Assembly: GCA_000961575.1 (NCBI GenBank)
Contig: LADP01000018.1
Span: forward strand, 124,001-188,000
Reading direction: 5' to 3'
DNA: 64,000 nt
From: Peptococcaceae bacterium BRH_c8a
Lineage (GTDB): Bacteria; Bacillota; Desulfotomaculia; Desulfotomaculales; Desulfallaceae
In this document: in pieces, positions 40,888 through 48,679 of the stretch
How positions within the stretch are numbered: the first letter of the stretch is position 1
Layout of the letters: every line of letters begins with the position of its first letter
The notes under the pieces: model-generated
The model's database searches: none
What the model was told of the DNA's origin: nothing
Seen by the model: the letters and a program-made list of their open reading frames with translations, nothing else
Made by a program: the position numbers and the translations under genes

Positions 40888-42228
40888 ATGAGTATAGATG
40901 TAATGAACCAAAGGGTTCAAAGAGTGTTAAAATTAAGATGGTTAATTTGGGGAGTTCTAGGGATTGCATATATCATAGTTTATTTCCATAGAGTTGCCCC
41001 AGCCGTGGTTTCTGATCAACTAATGGGGGGCTTTGGAGTTACTGCAATAGCACTTGGTAACCTTGGAGCCATATATTTTTACGTCTACATGATTATGCAA
41101 ATCCCGGCAGGGATTCTAGCGGATACCATGGGCGCAAGAAAAACAGTTACTATAGGTACTCTTGTCGCAGGTACGGGTTCCATTTTGTTTGGATTCGCTC
41201 CTTCAATTGGATTTGCGTATCTTGGCAGGTTTTTAGTAGGGTTAGGTGTTTCTGTAATCTTTATTGCCATACTAAAAATACAATCGGAATGGTTTAGAAC
41301 AAAGGAATTTGGGACGTTGTCCGGGTTAACCATGTTTGTGGGTAACATCGGGGCTGTTTTGGGAGCGACCCCATTAGCAATGCTTGTTGGATGGATAGGT
41401 TGGAGAAATGCTTTCGAGGCCATCGGGGTTGTTACTTTGATTATAGCATTAATAGGGTGGATAGTGATTAGAAATAGTCCTACCGAACTGGGATTGCCCT
41501 CGTTGAAACAAATAGAAGAGATGGAAGGCTCAAATACTCAAAAGGTTGTTTCGGAACCCAAAAGCTCAGTGTGGGAAAGTATTAAGCTAATTTTTAGGAA
41601 TAAGTATACATGGCCTCCTTTCTTAATATTTATGGGTATTTATGGCACTCTTATGGCTTACTCGGGGATGTGGGGTATTCCGTATTTGATGCAGGTTTAT
41701 GGATTGGATCGCAATAGCGCTTCAACATATTTGATGGCTATAGCGATAGGTATCATGGTAGGTAGTCCGATAGTGGGTTTCTTTTCGGATAAAGTCACCA
41801 GGAGAAAGATGCCCTTTGTCACATTCAGCTTAGCCTATATTATCATGTGGTTATTGCTGACATTATGGAATGGTGGCAAACCTCCATTGATATTGCTATA
41901 TCCCATCCATTTCCTAATCGGTTTTTTCGGCTCAACCTTTATTCTGACCTGGGCCTGTGCAAAAGAAGTCAATCCTCAAGAAATGGCCGGTATAGCTACT
42001 GGTACTGCCAATTTGGGCGGTTTTTTGGGTGCCGCAGTAATGCAAACCCTGTTTGGCTTAACACTTGATCTTAAGTGGCAGGGCCAAAGCTTAAATGGAG
42101 TACGGGTTTATCCCACAGAAGCATACCAACTGGCCTTTTATGTCTGTCTGATAGCGCTAGCTATTACTGTGATAGGTTTAATGCTGCTTAAAGAAACAAA
42201 ATGTCGAAATATATATGGTAATATTTAA
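40888..42228 (+). CDS. MFS transporter, second of tandem pair
   Basis: A 446-residue MFS carrier paralogous to the preceding gene: IAYIIVYFHRVAPAVVSDQLMG, IPAGILADTMGARKTV, YLGRFLVGLGVSVIFIAILKIQSEWFRTKEFG and GIATGTANLGGFLGAAVMQTLFGLTLDLKW. The ATG at 40888 has GGAGG seven to eight bases upstream; the longer open frame would overlap the first carrier. Both carriers have the YFHRV[SA]PAV signature. Last gene of the AT-rich catabolic block. Confidence 0.88.
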   Translation: MSIDVMNQRVQRVLKLRWLIWGVLGIAYIIVYFHRVAPAVVSDQLMGGFGVTAIALGNLGAIYFYVYMIMQIPAGILADTMGARKTVTIGTLVAGTGSILFGFAPSIGFAYLGRFLVGLGVSVIFIAILKIQSEWFRTKEFGTLSGLTMFVGNIGAVLGATPLAMLVGWIGWRNAFEAIGVVTLIIALIGWIVIRNSPTELGLPSLKQIEEMEGSNTQKVVSEPKSSVWESIKLIFRNKYTWPPFLIFMGIYGTLMAYSGMWGIPYLMQVYGLDRNSASTYLMAIAIGIMVGSPIVGFFSDKVTRRKMPFVTFSLAYIIMWLLLTLWNGGKPPLILLYPIHFLIGFFGSTFILTWACAKEVNPQEMAGIATGTANLGGFLGAAVMQTLFGLTLDLKWQGQSLNGVRVYPTEAYQLAFYVCLIALAITVIGLMLLKETKCRNIYGNI

Positions 42229-42330
42229 CTTTTAAGTCAAGTGGCTGGTTACCTATTAAAGTGTGGCTAATTTGTGCTTTGTAATAAAGTGCTGGTAGTT
42301 CCATGATTTAAAGACGATGGAGGAAGCATC

Positions 42331-42744
42331 ATGGTTGGAATTAGGGATCTGGCTGACGGGCAATTTTGGCATCTGTTGGGTATTGAACCAATTTACCATA
42401 AGGACGGAAAAATAATATTACAGGTACCGGTGGAAGAAAAGTTGCTTCAGTTTTACGGCAAGGTGCATGGAGGGGTTGTCGCTTCTCTGGTGGATGCCGC
42501 AGCTGCGGTGGCCTTGAACCAAGAGTTGGGTCGGGAGCGAGGGGCCACAACGGTGGAAATGAAAGTGAATTACCTACGTGCTGTGGAAAAAGGCGTTTTA
42601 TACGCGGAAGGTAATTTGGTGCACTTGGGACGCACGCTGGCGGTTGCAAACGCTCGGGTCTGGGATGATAGCGGGCGAGAGGTCGCGTTTGGCGTGGCAA
42701 CGTATTATTTATTGGATATGACCAAGGGGTTGAACGATAATTGA
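42331..42744 (+). CDS. PaaI-type hotdog thioesterase
   Basis: A 137-residue protein with the PaaI/YbgC hotdog pattern: FYGKVHGGVVASLVDAAAAVALNQEL (HGG motif and helix), TTVEMKVNYLRAV and LVHLGRTLAVANARVWDDSGREVAFGVATYYLL. It hydrolyses an acyl-CoA thioester, substrate unknown. ATG with GGAGGAAG upstream. Base composition is richer in G+C than the preceding genes, so it may lie outside the catabolic block. Confidence 0.88.
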   Translation: MVGIRDLADGQFWHLLGIEPIYHKDGKIILQVPVEEKLLQFYGKVHGGVVASLVDAAAAVALNQELGRERGATTVEMKVNYLRAVEKGVLYAEGNLVHLGRTLAVANARVWDDSGREVAFGVATYYLLDMTKGLNDN

Positions 42745-42837
42745 ATGGCTAGTTAAAGGAAATTACTATGCGTATATTATATAATTCTTTGGATAATTAA
42801 CTGATAAATGGGTTTTATACCGAGGAGTGTAAGCCAT

Positions 42838-43620
42838 TTGTTGAATAAATCTAAATTGTGGGTATTAATTATTCTATTAATTACGGCCATTACATTGGCG
42901 CCTGTTTTTTTCAACAGAATAAGTGAGACTTATAATGCTGTGCGACAAATTGACCTTTTGGATGAAGAAAATAACTCCTTAAAGAGAGACCTAAAAAAAC
43001 TTAAAGAGGAAAACGAACGGCTTCAATCCCAACTACAAAAACAAAAACTTTTTACCCTAGAGGCAAAAACCGGTCTGGTCAGAATTGAGGATGTAGATGA
43101 CACTATAGTGATGGAACTGAGGTATGCCACTGATAATAATTTTACCGGTCAAAAATTATATCCGGCGTCAGTTCCTCTTCTACAAAGGGGCACTGCAAAT
43201 AAGTTAAAAAGTGCCAACGACCGGTTCAAAAAGGATGGCTACAGAATAAAGGTATGGGATGCATACAGGCCTTTAGATGTACAAAAGAAGTTTTGGGAAT
43301 TAAACCCGAATAGGTTGTATGTTGCCAATCCGGCCTATGGATCTAAACACAACCGGGGCAGTGCGGTAGACATCACCCTGGTGGATAAGCTGGGCAATGA
43401 GCTGGAAATGCCAACTGAGTTTGACCACTTTTCGGAAAGAGCCTGGAGAAGTTATGCCGGAAATACACCGGAAGCACAGCGTAACATGGAATACCTGGGT
43501 AAAATTATGGAAGAAAGCGGGTTCATTGCCAACAGTACCGAGTGGTGGCATTTTGATGACAATGCATGGAAGTCCTATCCGGTGCTAAATATTCAGTTAG
43601 AAGATTTTATCTTGGAATAA
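42838..43620 (+). CDS. Membrane-anchored D-Ala-D-Ala dipeptidase-like (VanX family)
   Basis: A 260-residue protein: one N-terminal membrane helix (LWVLIILLITAITLAPVFF), a coiled coil of leucine heptads (~35-75, LLDEENNSLKRDLKKLKEENERLQSQL) and a C-terminal M15D catalytic domain. Zinc motif SKHNRGSAVDITL, Arg in WDAYRPLDVQ and EWWHFDD are as in VanX. It cleaves D-Ala-D-Ala or acts in cell wall turnover outside the cell. The TTG at 42838 has GAGGAG 10 bases upstream. No vanHA genes are adjacent, so a resistance role is not indicated. Confidence 0.85.
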   Translation: MLNKSKLWVLIILLITAITLAPVFFNRISETYNAVRQIDLLDEENNSLKRDLKKLKEENERLQSQLQKQKLFTLEAKTGLVRIEDVDDTIVMELRYATDNNFTGQKLYPASVPLLQRGTANKLKSANDRFKKDGYRIKVWDAYRPLDVQKKFWELNPNRLYVANPAYGSKHNRGSAVDITLVDKLGNELEMPTEFDHFSERAWRSYAGNTPEAQRNMEYLGKIMEESGFIANSTEWWHFDDNAWKSYPVLNIQLEDFILE

Positions 43621-43632
43621 CGTTTATTAAAA

Positions 43633-43674
43633 ACAAAAAAAACCTTCCCGGCTGTATATCCAGGAAGGTTTTTA
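43633..43674. terminator. Bidirectional terminator
   Basis: Stem AACCTTCC/GGAAGGTT with A-rich left and T-rich right flanks, between the convergent dipeptidase and zinc-ribbon genes. Confidence 0.85.
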
Positions 43675-43685
43675 ATGCAATTTAT

Positions 43686-43997
43686 TTACCAGTTATTGCG
43701 GCGCTGTTGGAAACACTCGCGGCAATATACCGGCTTGTCACCACTGGGTTTAAACGGTACGGTGGTGTCTTTCCCACAGGCTGAACAAACCGTATCGTAC
43801 ATTTGGCGCTGTCCACGGTCATAACCGCCACCGCCGCCTCTATTATTTCTGTTCTGTGCTTTCCTTGCTGCACGGCACTCAGGGCAACGACCGGGTTCGT
43901 TTGTAAACCCTTTCTCCGCGTAAAACTCTTGTTCGGAGACTGTGAAAACAAAATCGCGACCACAGTCCTTGCAGTTTAAGTCTTTGTCATTATACAT
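43686..43997 (-). CDS. Double zinc-ribbon protein
   Basis: A 103-residue basic protein with two zinc ribbons: C9-x2-C12...C38-x2-C41 and C71-x2-C74...C92-x2-C95, joined by an Asn/Gly-rich linker. The N-terminal part (CKDCGRDFVFTVSEQEFYAEKGF) matches the probable zinc-binding (zf-trcl) domain, and CRECF near the end matches the CxxC_CXXC type. Function unknown; nucleic-acid binding is plausible from the basic linker. AGGAGG-like site (GGAGG) before the ATG and a good promoter upstream. Confidence 0.85.
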   Translation of the reverse strand: MYNDKDLNCKDCGRDFVFTVSEQEFYAEKGFTNEPGRCPECRAARKAQNRNNRGGGGGYDRGQRQMYDTVCSACGKDTTVPFKPSGDKPVYCRECFQQRRNNW

Positions 43998-44114
43998 TTA
44001 AAAAACCTCCGTTAATAGTATTGCCCGTTCCGGGGAAGGTATTCATAAACTCTCCCAGAGACGGAACAATCGGAAGGTTTCTGTACTTCACCAGTATTTA
44101 ACGAGCCTTTATTA

Positions 44115-44143
44115 AGTATAATTACAGAACCCAAAAAAATCAA
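44115..44143 (-). promoter_or_regulatory. Promoter of the double zinc-ribbon gene
   Basis: On the minus strand TTGATT (44143-44138) and TATACT (44120-44115) are 17 bases apart, leaving a leader of about 110 bases before the ATG at 43997. Confidence 0.7.
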
Positions 44144-44200
44144 GCAGTATCTTTATATTTTCAGGTAGCGCTGTTGACGATATTTAAAACATATCAGTTC

Positions 44201-44245
44201 TTACGAGCTACAGTAGATAAAGGCATAGGGCTCGTAATTTTATTT
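44201..44245 (+). terminator. Terminator-like hairpin upstream of sodC
   Basis: TTACGAGC (44201-44208) pairs with GCTCGTAA (44230-44237) and is followed by TTTTATTT. It lies in the 324-base gap before sodC, which otherwise holds the zinc-ribbon promoter and leader. It could attenuate transcription into sodC; the 21-base loop makes it a weak terminator. Confidence 0.4.
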
Positions 44246-44321
44246 AAGGATTTAATAGCAACTGAACTACTTAATGCGTAAGATAAACCACACTAGGGAT
44301 ATAATGTCAGGAGGCGCTGTA

Positions 44322-44813
44322 ATGGTGGATATCATGTCCAACACAAAGGGGAATCCTTTGGCCATCGCCTATGTTAAAGGCGGGCCACTTAGGCCGCAAA
44401 TTGATGGCGTAGTTCGTTTTTACAATGCGCCGGGAGGCACCTGGGTTTGCGTTAAAGTAAAAGGGCTTCCTCCTTACCAGCCGGCGCCCAATGGTGAAGA
44501 TCCCATCGGCCCGCACGGCTTTCACATTCACGAGTTTGGAAATTGCCTAGTTGGCAATCCGCAAGATCCCTTCCAGGCGGCCGGTGGGCACTGGGATCCG
44601 ACAAATCAGCCTCACGGTAACCATGCCGGTGACTTTCCGGTGTTGTTTTCCAATCAGGGTTACGATAAAATGTGTTTTTTTACTGATAATTTTAGGCCGC
44701 ATGAAGTTATTGGATTATCAGTAATCATTCACCAGAACCCGGATGATTACAGAACTCAGCCGGCAGGAGATTCCGGAAAGAGGTTGGCTTGCGGCGTAAT
44801 CAGGGAACCCTGA
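44322..44813 (+). CDS. sodC: Cu/Zn superoxide dismutase family protein
   Basis: A 163-residue protein with all hallmark residues: copper and zinc histidines in FHIHEFGNC and GGHWDP...PHGNHAGDFP, the last copper His in VIIHQNPDD, the active-site Arg and Cys pair in SGKRLACGVI. It disproportionates superoxide. The ATG at 44322 follows AGGAGG by seven bases; the open frame extends 16 codons further but without a site. No signal peptide or lipobox is visible, unlike most bacterial SodC, so it may be cytosolic or leave by another route. Confidence 0.9.
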   Translation: MVDIMSNTKGNPLAIAYVKGGPLRPQIDGVVRFYNAPGGTWVCVKVKGLPPYQPAPNGEDPIGPHGFHIHEFGNCLVGNPQDPFQAAGGHWDPTNQPHGNHAGDFPVLFSNQGYDKMCFFTDNFRPHEVIGLSVIIHQNPDDYRTQPAGDSGKRLACGVIREP

Positions 44814-44814
44814 A

Positions 44815-44874
44815 AAACGGCGACCGTTGTGGGAGGTTGCTTTTAGTGGCCTCCCGGCATGGCCGCCGTTTTTT
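44815..44874 (+). terminator. Terminator after sodC
   Basis: AAAACGGC pairs with GCCGTTTT, enclosing an inner GGGAGG/CCTCCC stem, and is followed by TTTT. Confidence 0.75.
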
Positions 44875-44900
44875 AACCCTTAGACATGGACGGGCGCTTG

Positions 44901-46622
44901 TTAAAAATTCCATACCTCCTGCAGTTCTTCGGTGGTAAAATCCCATGTTTTGTTGTGGGGCGGGAAATCTTCGCTAAAGAACTCCGGTAGTTGATCGTCT
45001 TTGGCTGTAAATCCGGCGGCTATATTATACCCGCGTTCGGTACGGAGCACATTTTTACCCATTTCGTTAAGATCGTCTCCGGTCATGTTAAGGTTGCACT
45101 GAGCATTTACCAGGTCTACAATAGCCTGGAAGGCGTCGGGGTTGTCGAGGATGCTGAAAGCCACAAACAGACACAGGCCTGTGCTGTCCAGGGCTGCGGT
45201 GGCAATTTGCAGGTTCCTGGAGAGGTCGATGTTGCCCTCTTTCTCCAGTGGGCTGACGAAACCACCTACTTTCAGGATGTTTGTAGCCACTGCATACCCC
45301 GCAGTGTGGTCGGCACCCATGGTAGTGGTGGCATAAGTAACTCCTACGCCTTTAACTGCCCTGGGGTCGTAGGCCGGTATCGCCTGGTTCTTAACCACTG
45401 CCACCCTGGTTACCCCGTAGGCCTTACCGGTAAAACCGGCACCGTTGCCGATAATACGTCCCAGGGGAGTACCTTTTTTAATTTCATTCAAGAGGTTAAG
45501 CATTCCCTTACCGTCGCCAAATTCAATGACTCCGCCTTCCATGGCGGTGGAGACGGCCACCGCGGTTTCGATGGTGTCTATACCGATATCATCGCAGATT
45601 CGATCTGCCTGGGCAATGATATCCAGGTCGTCAATTAAACATACCGCGCCAAAACCCCAGATGGTTTCATATTCAAAGCCTGCAGTGACAAATTGCCCTG
45701 ATTCGTCATGGTAAACTTGGGAGCAACTGATTACGCATCCTGCATGGCAGTTGTGGGTGGGCTTGCCCTTACGGTCGATGATCTTTTCATACATGGCTTC
45801 GCCGCTTATCTTATGCGCCCCTTCAAAACGCCCCATACGGAAGTTTTTTGTAGGTAGCCCGCCGGCTTCGTTTAAAATATTAACCAGAACGTTGGTTCCG
45901 TACGTCGGCAGACCCTGGCCTGTAACAGGGTGCTCTTTCAGGGCTTTGCCCAGCCTGAGGGCCGCCGCCTTAAATGGCTCGGGGTTGGCTATGGGAACGC
46001 CCGGAGCGCCAGTATCATCCACGGTGATATACTTAATCTTCTTGGACGCCATAACCGCGCCCAAACCACCGCGTCCGGCGCTGCGGATATTGCCATGGTA
46101 GTCCTTAACCGAGATATTGGCGGCCGCCATTCTAAACTCCCCAGCTTGTCCAATGGTCATAACCCCTATTTTATCTCCGTGCTTTTTAGATAAGGTGTCA
46201 ATTACTTCGTAATTGCCTTTGCCCAACAACTCGGTTTCTTCCTGAATTTTAATGCCGTCCTTGTCCACGTGCAGGTTATAATACTTGTCCTCGGCAGGTT
46301 GTCCTTCAATTATTATCCCCTTGATGTTCATTTTGCCAAGCTTTTGAGATGCGGAACCCCCCACATTACTTTCCTTAATAGTCCCGGTGAGCGGGCTTTT
46401 GGCACCCACAGACATACGACCGGAATTGGGAGCATTGGTGCCCGACAATAACCCTGGGGCAAATACCAATTTGTTTTTTGCTCCCATTGGATTACACGCC
46501 GGGTCAACCTCTTTGGCCACAACTGCTGATGTAAACGCCCGCCCCCCCAAGTACTGCCACTCCTGGGGTACTTCTTCCTTCTTAACGCTTAAATCACCCA
46601 TATTCACTCGATAAATTATCAT
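44901..46622 (-). CDS. aor: Aldehyde ferredoxin oxidoreductase
   Basis: A 573-residue AOR-family tungsten/molybdenum enzyme. The N-terminal domain has YLGGRAFTSAVVAKEVDP, APNSGRMSVGAKSPLTGTIKESNVGGSASQKL and RSAGRGGLGAVMASKKIK; the cluster cysteines lie in NCHAGCVISC (C-x3-C-x3-C, ~residue 291) and TGLCLF (~481). It interconverts aldehydes and carboxylic acids with ferredoxin. It is only moderately similar to the AOR at 36-38 kb, is shorter and has C-x3-C instead of C-x2-C. It has no adjacent ferredoxin gene. GGGGGG precedes the ATG. Confidence 0.9.
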   Translation of the reverse strand: MIIYRVNMGDLSVKKEEVPQEWQYLGGRAFTSAVVAKEVDPACNPMGAKNKLVFAPGLLSGTNAPNSGRMSVGAKSPLTGTIKESNVGGSASQKLGKMNIKGIIIEGQPAEDKYYNLHVDKDGIKIQEETELLGKGNYEVIDTLSKKHGDKIGVMTIGQAGEFRMAAANISVKDYHGNIRSAGRGGLGAVMASKKIKYITVDDTGAPGVPIANPEPFKAAALRLGKALKEHPVTGQGLPTYGTNVLVNILNEAGGLPTKNFRMGRFEGAHKISGEAMYEKIIDRKGKPTHNCHAGCVISCSQVYHDESGQFVTAGFEYETIWGFGAVCLIDDLDIIAQADRICDDIGIDTIETAVAVSTAMEGGVIEFGDGKGMLNLLNEIKKGTPLGRIIGNGAGFTGKAYGVTRVAVVKNQAIPAYDPRAVKGVGVTYATTTMGADHTAGYAVATNILKVGGFVSPLEKEGNIDLSRNLQIATAALDSTGLCLFVAFSILDNPDAFQAIVDLVNAQCNLNMTGDDLNEMGKNVLRTERGYNIAAGFTAKDDQLPEFFSEDFPPHNKTWDFTTEELQEVWNF

Positions 46623-46967
46623 TCTTAAACGTCCCCCCTTTTACTAGTCTGATTTATTGTTTGCAAATGATAACCAAATTATGTCTGATCCGGCTATCTG
46701 CAATTAAACATCCAAACGGCATAATCCAAGGTTTTGATGGGAAATTTAATGTTACTATTAAAAAGTTTTAATTTAGATTTTCATGCTACTGCTTGCGGCA
46801 CCATCAGAAATGAAAACCTATTTTCAGGCAGTTTTATGTCATCAGGACATTTTGGGTTGTCATTCTGAACGCAGTGAAGAATCTAGATCCTGCACTAACG
46901 CTCAGGATGACAGCTTTGCTAAAGTATAGTTCAGAATAGAGTTCTAATTACAAAGGAGTTGTAGAGT
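46623..46967. other. 345-base divergent gap between aor and hcp
   Basis: This gap must hold promoters for the two divergent redox genes, but no convincing -35/-10 pair was seen. It contains a small hairpin ATGTC/GACAT (46837-46850) and the palindromic repeat at 46858-46912; the rest is AT-rich with no open frame. AAGGAG lies just before hcp. Confidence 0.5.
46858..46912. repeat. Intergenic palindromic repeat, copy 2
   Basis: The ends TGTCATTCTGAACG and CGCTCAGGATGACA form a near-perfect inverted repeat around a short centre. Its right part is identical to the repeat at 96-147. The better preserved of the two copies. Likely a small non-autonomous repeat of the CATTCTGA...TCAGGATGA class. Confidence 0.75.
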
Positions 46968-48611
46968 ATGGGTATGTTTTGTAACCAGTGCGAACAAACA
47001 GCTAAAGGATTTGCCTGTACAGTGGCCGGTGTCTGCGGAAAAACACCCGATGTGGCGGCGCTACAGGATTTATTGCTGCACGCAGTCAAAGGATTGTCCC
47101 TGTATGCCGAAGAGGGGCGCCGCCTGGGCATAGTAGACCCGGAGGTCAACGGGTTTACGGTTAAGGCGGTTTTCTCCACCTTAACCAACGTGGATTTTGA
47201 CCCCCCGCGCTTTCAAGGTCTAATCGGACGAACCGTAGAGCTCAGGAAACTAATGAGAGAAAAGGTGGCCAGTAAAGGCGGTAAAGTGGACTTTACCGAT
47301 CCCGCGGCTTCATTTGAGCCCGCGGCTAACCTGGCTGATTTGATTAAACAGGGTGAGAACATGGGCCTGATTATCGACCGCGAGGCCGACCAGGATATCC
47401 AGTCTTTGCAGCAGATTCTGGTTTACGGCATCAAAGGGGTTGCGGCTTACGCCGATCACGCGCTTATTATGGGCCAAGAGGATGATCAGGTTTTTGCCTT
47501 TATTCATCAAGGGTTAGCGGCACTGGCTAATAAAAATTTAACCATGGATGACTGGCTCAAACTGGTGTTTAAATGCGGCGAAATCAACCTGCGTACCCTG
47601 GAATTACTAGATAAGGGCAATACCGATACATACGGACATCCAGTGCCCACCGAGGTTCCCCTGGGACATAAAAAAGGTCCTTGTATCCTCGTATCCGGGC
47701 ATGACCTTAAAGACCTGTCAGACCTGTTACAGCAAACCGAGGGCAAGGGGATCAACGTATACACCCACGGTGAGATGCTGCCGGCTCATGGTTACCCCGG
47801 CTTAAAGAAATATGCTCACCTCTACGGCCACTTCGGTACGGCCTGGCAGAATCAGAAGAAAGAGTTTCCCACTTTCCCGGGTGCCGTCCTGATGACCACC
47901 AACTGCATCCAGGAACCCCAAGAGTCCTACCTGAATAACATCTTTAGTACCGGTCTGGTGGGCTGGCCGGGGGTTCAGCACCTGGAAAACGGCCAATACG
48001 GCCCGTTAATAGAAAAAACTCTGGGTATGCAGGGCTTCTCCGCGGATGAAGACAAGGGTACGGTGATGGTTGGTTTTGGGCGCAACGCTCTATTTGGCGT
48101 GTCCGATAAAATTATTGACGCCGTTAAACGCGGGGCAATCAAACACTTTTTCCTGGTGGCGGGTTGTGACGGAGCCAAGCCAGGCCGTAACTATTTCACC
48201 GAGTTTGTGGAGAAAGTGCCCCGGGATGCGGTGGTTTTAACCCTGGCCTGCGGTAAATTCCGTTTCTTTGATTTAAAGCTGGGCGATATCGAAGGGATTC
48301 CGAGGTTGATAGACATTGGTCAGTGTAATGATGCGTATTCGGCTATCCAAATTGCTGTGGCGCTGGCCAAAGCCTTTGACTGTGAAGTAAATGACCTGCC
48401 CCTTTCCATGGTGCTTTCCTGGTACGAACAAAAAGCAGTGGCCATCCTGCTGACGCTGCTTTACCTGGGCATTAAGGATATCCACCTGGGACCAAGCCTG
48501 CCGGCGTTTATATCGCCCAATGTCTTGGATGTACTGGTTAAAAATTTTAATATCAAGCCCATCACCACTCCTGATCAAGACCTGGCTGCCATCCTAAACA
48601 AAAACGCTTAG
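46968..48611 (+). CDS. hcp: Hybrid-cluster protein (hydroxylamine reductase)
   Basis: A 547-residue Hcp. The N-terminal cysteines C5-x2-C8-x8-C17-x5-C23 (MFCNQCEQTAKGFACTVAGVC) mark the class I [4Fe-4S] form of anaerobes. Hybrid-cluster ligands are visible in HGEMLPAHGYP, TTNCIQEPQESY, VAGCDGAKPGRNYF and LACGKFRF. It reduces hydroxylamine or nitric oxide in nitrosative-stress defence. AAAGGAG before the ATG; monocistronic with a terminator; no Hcr partner gene. Confidence 0.95.
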   Translation: MGMFCNQCEQTAKGFACTVAGVCGKTPDVAALQDLLLHAVKGLSLYAEEGRRLGIVDPEVNGFTVKAVFSTLTNVDFDPPRFQGLIGRTVELRKLMREKVASKGGKVDFTDPAASFEPAANLADLIKQGENMGLIIDREADQDIQSLQQILVYGIKGVAAYADHALIMGQEDDQVFAFIHQGLAALANKNLTMDDWLKLVFKCGEINLRTLELLDKGNTDTYGHPVPTEVPLGHKKGPCILVSGHDLKDLSDLLQQTEGKGINVYTHGEMLPAHGYPGLKKYAHLYGHFGTAWQNQKKEFPTFPGAVLMTTNCIQEPQESYLNNIFSTGLVGWPGVQHLENGQYGPLIEKTLGMQGFSADEDKGTVMVGFGRNALFGVSDKIIDAVKRGAIKHFFLVAGCDGAKPGRNYFTEFVEKVPRDAVVLTLACGKFRFFDLKLGDIEGIPRLIDIGQCNDAYSAIQIAVALAKAFDCEVNDLPLSMVLSWYEQKAVAILLTLLYLGIKDIHLGPSLPAFISPNVLDVLVKNFNIKPITTPDQDLAAILNKNA

Positions 48612-48629
48612 AATTTAGCTGATAATAAT

Positions 48630-48666
48630 AGCCGGTACGCAAATAAAGATGCGCACCGGCTTTATT
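48630..48666 (+). terminator. Terminator after hcp
   Basis: AGCCGGTACGCA pairs with TGCGCACCGGCT (one mismatch), followed by TTATT. Confidence 0.7.
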
Positions 48667-48679
48667 AATGCAAAAGTTT

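Noticed and set aside
42838-43620. Vancomycin resistance gene call for the VanX-like protein
   Set aside because: No vanH, vanA or vanRS genes adjoin it, and it carries a membrane anchor unlike resistance VanX.
44991-45638. 215-codon + strand frame
   Set aside because: It is the antisense shadow of the second AOR gene, with no recognisable motif or binding site.
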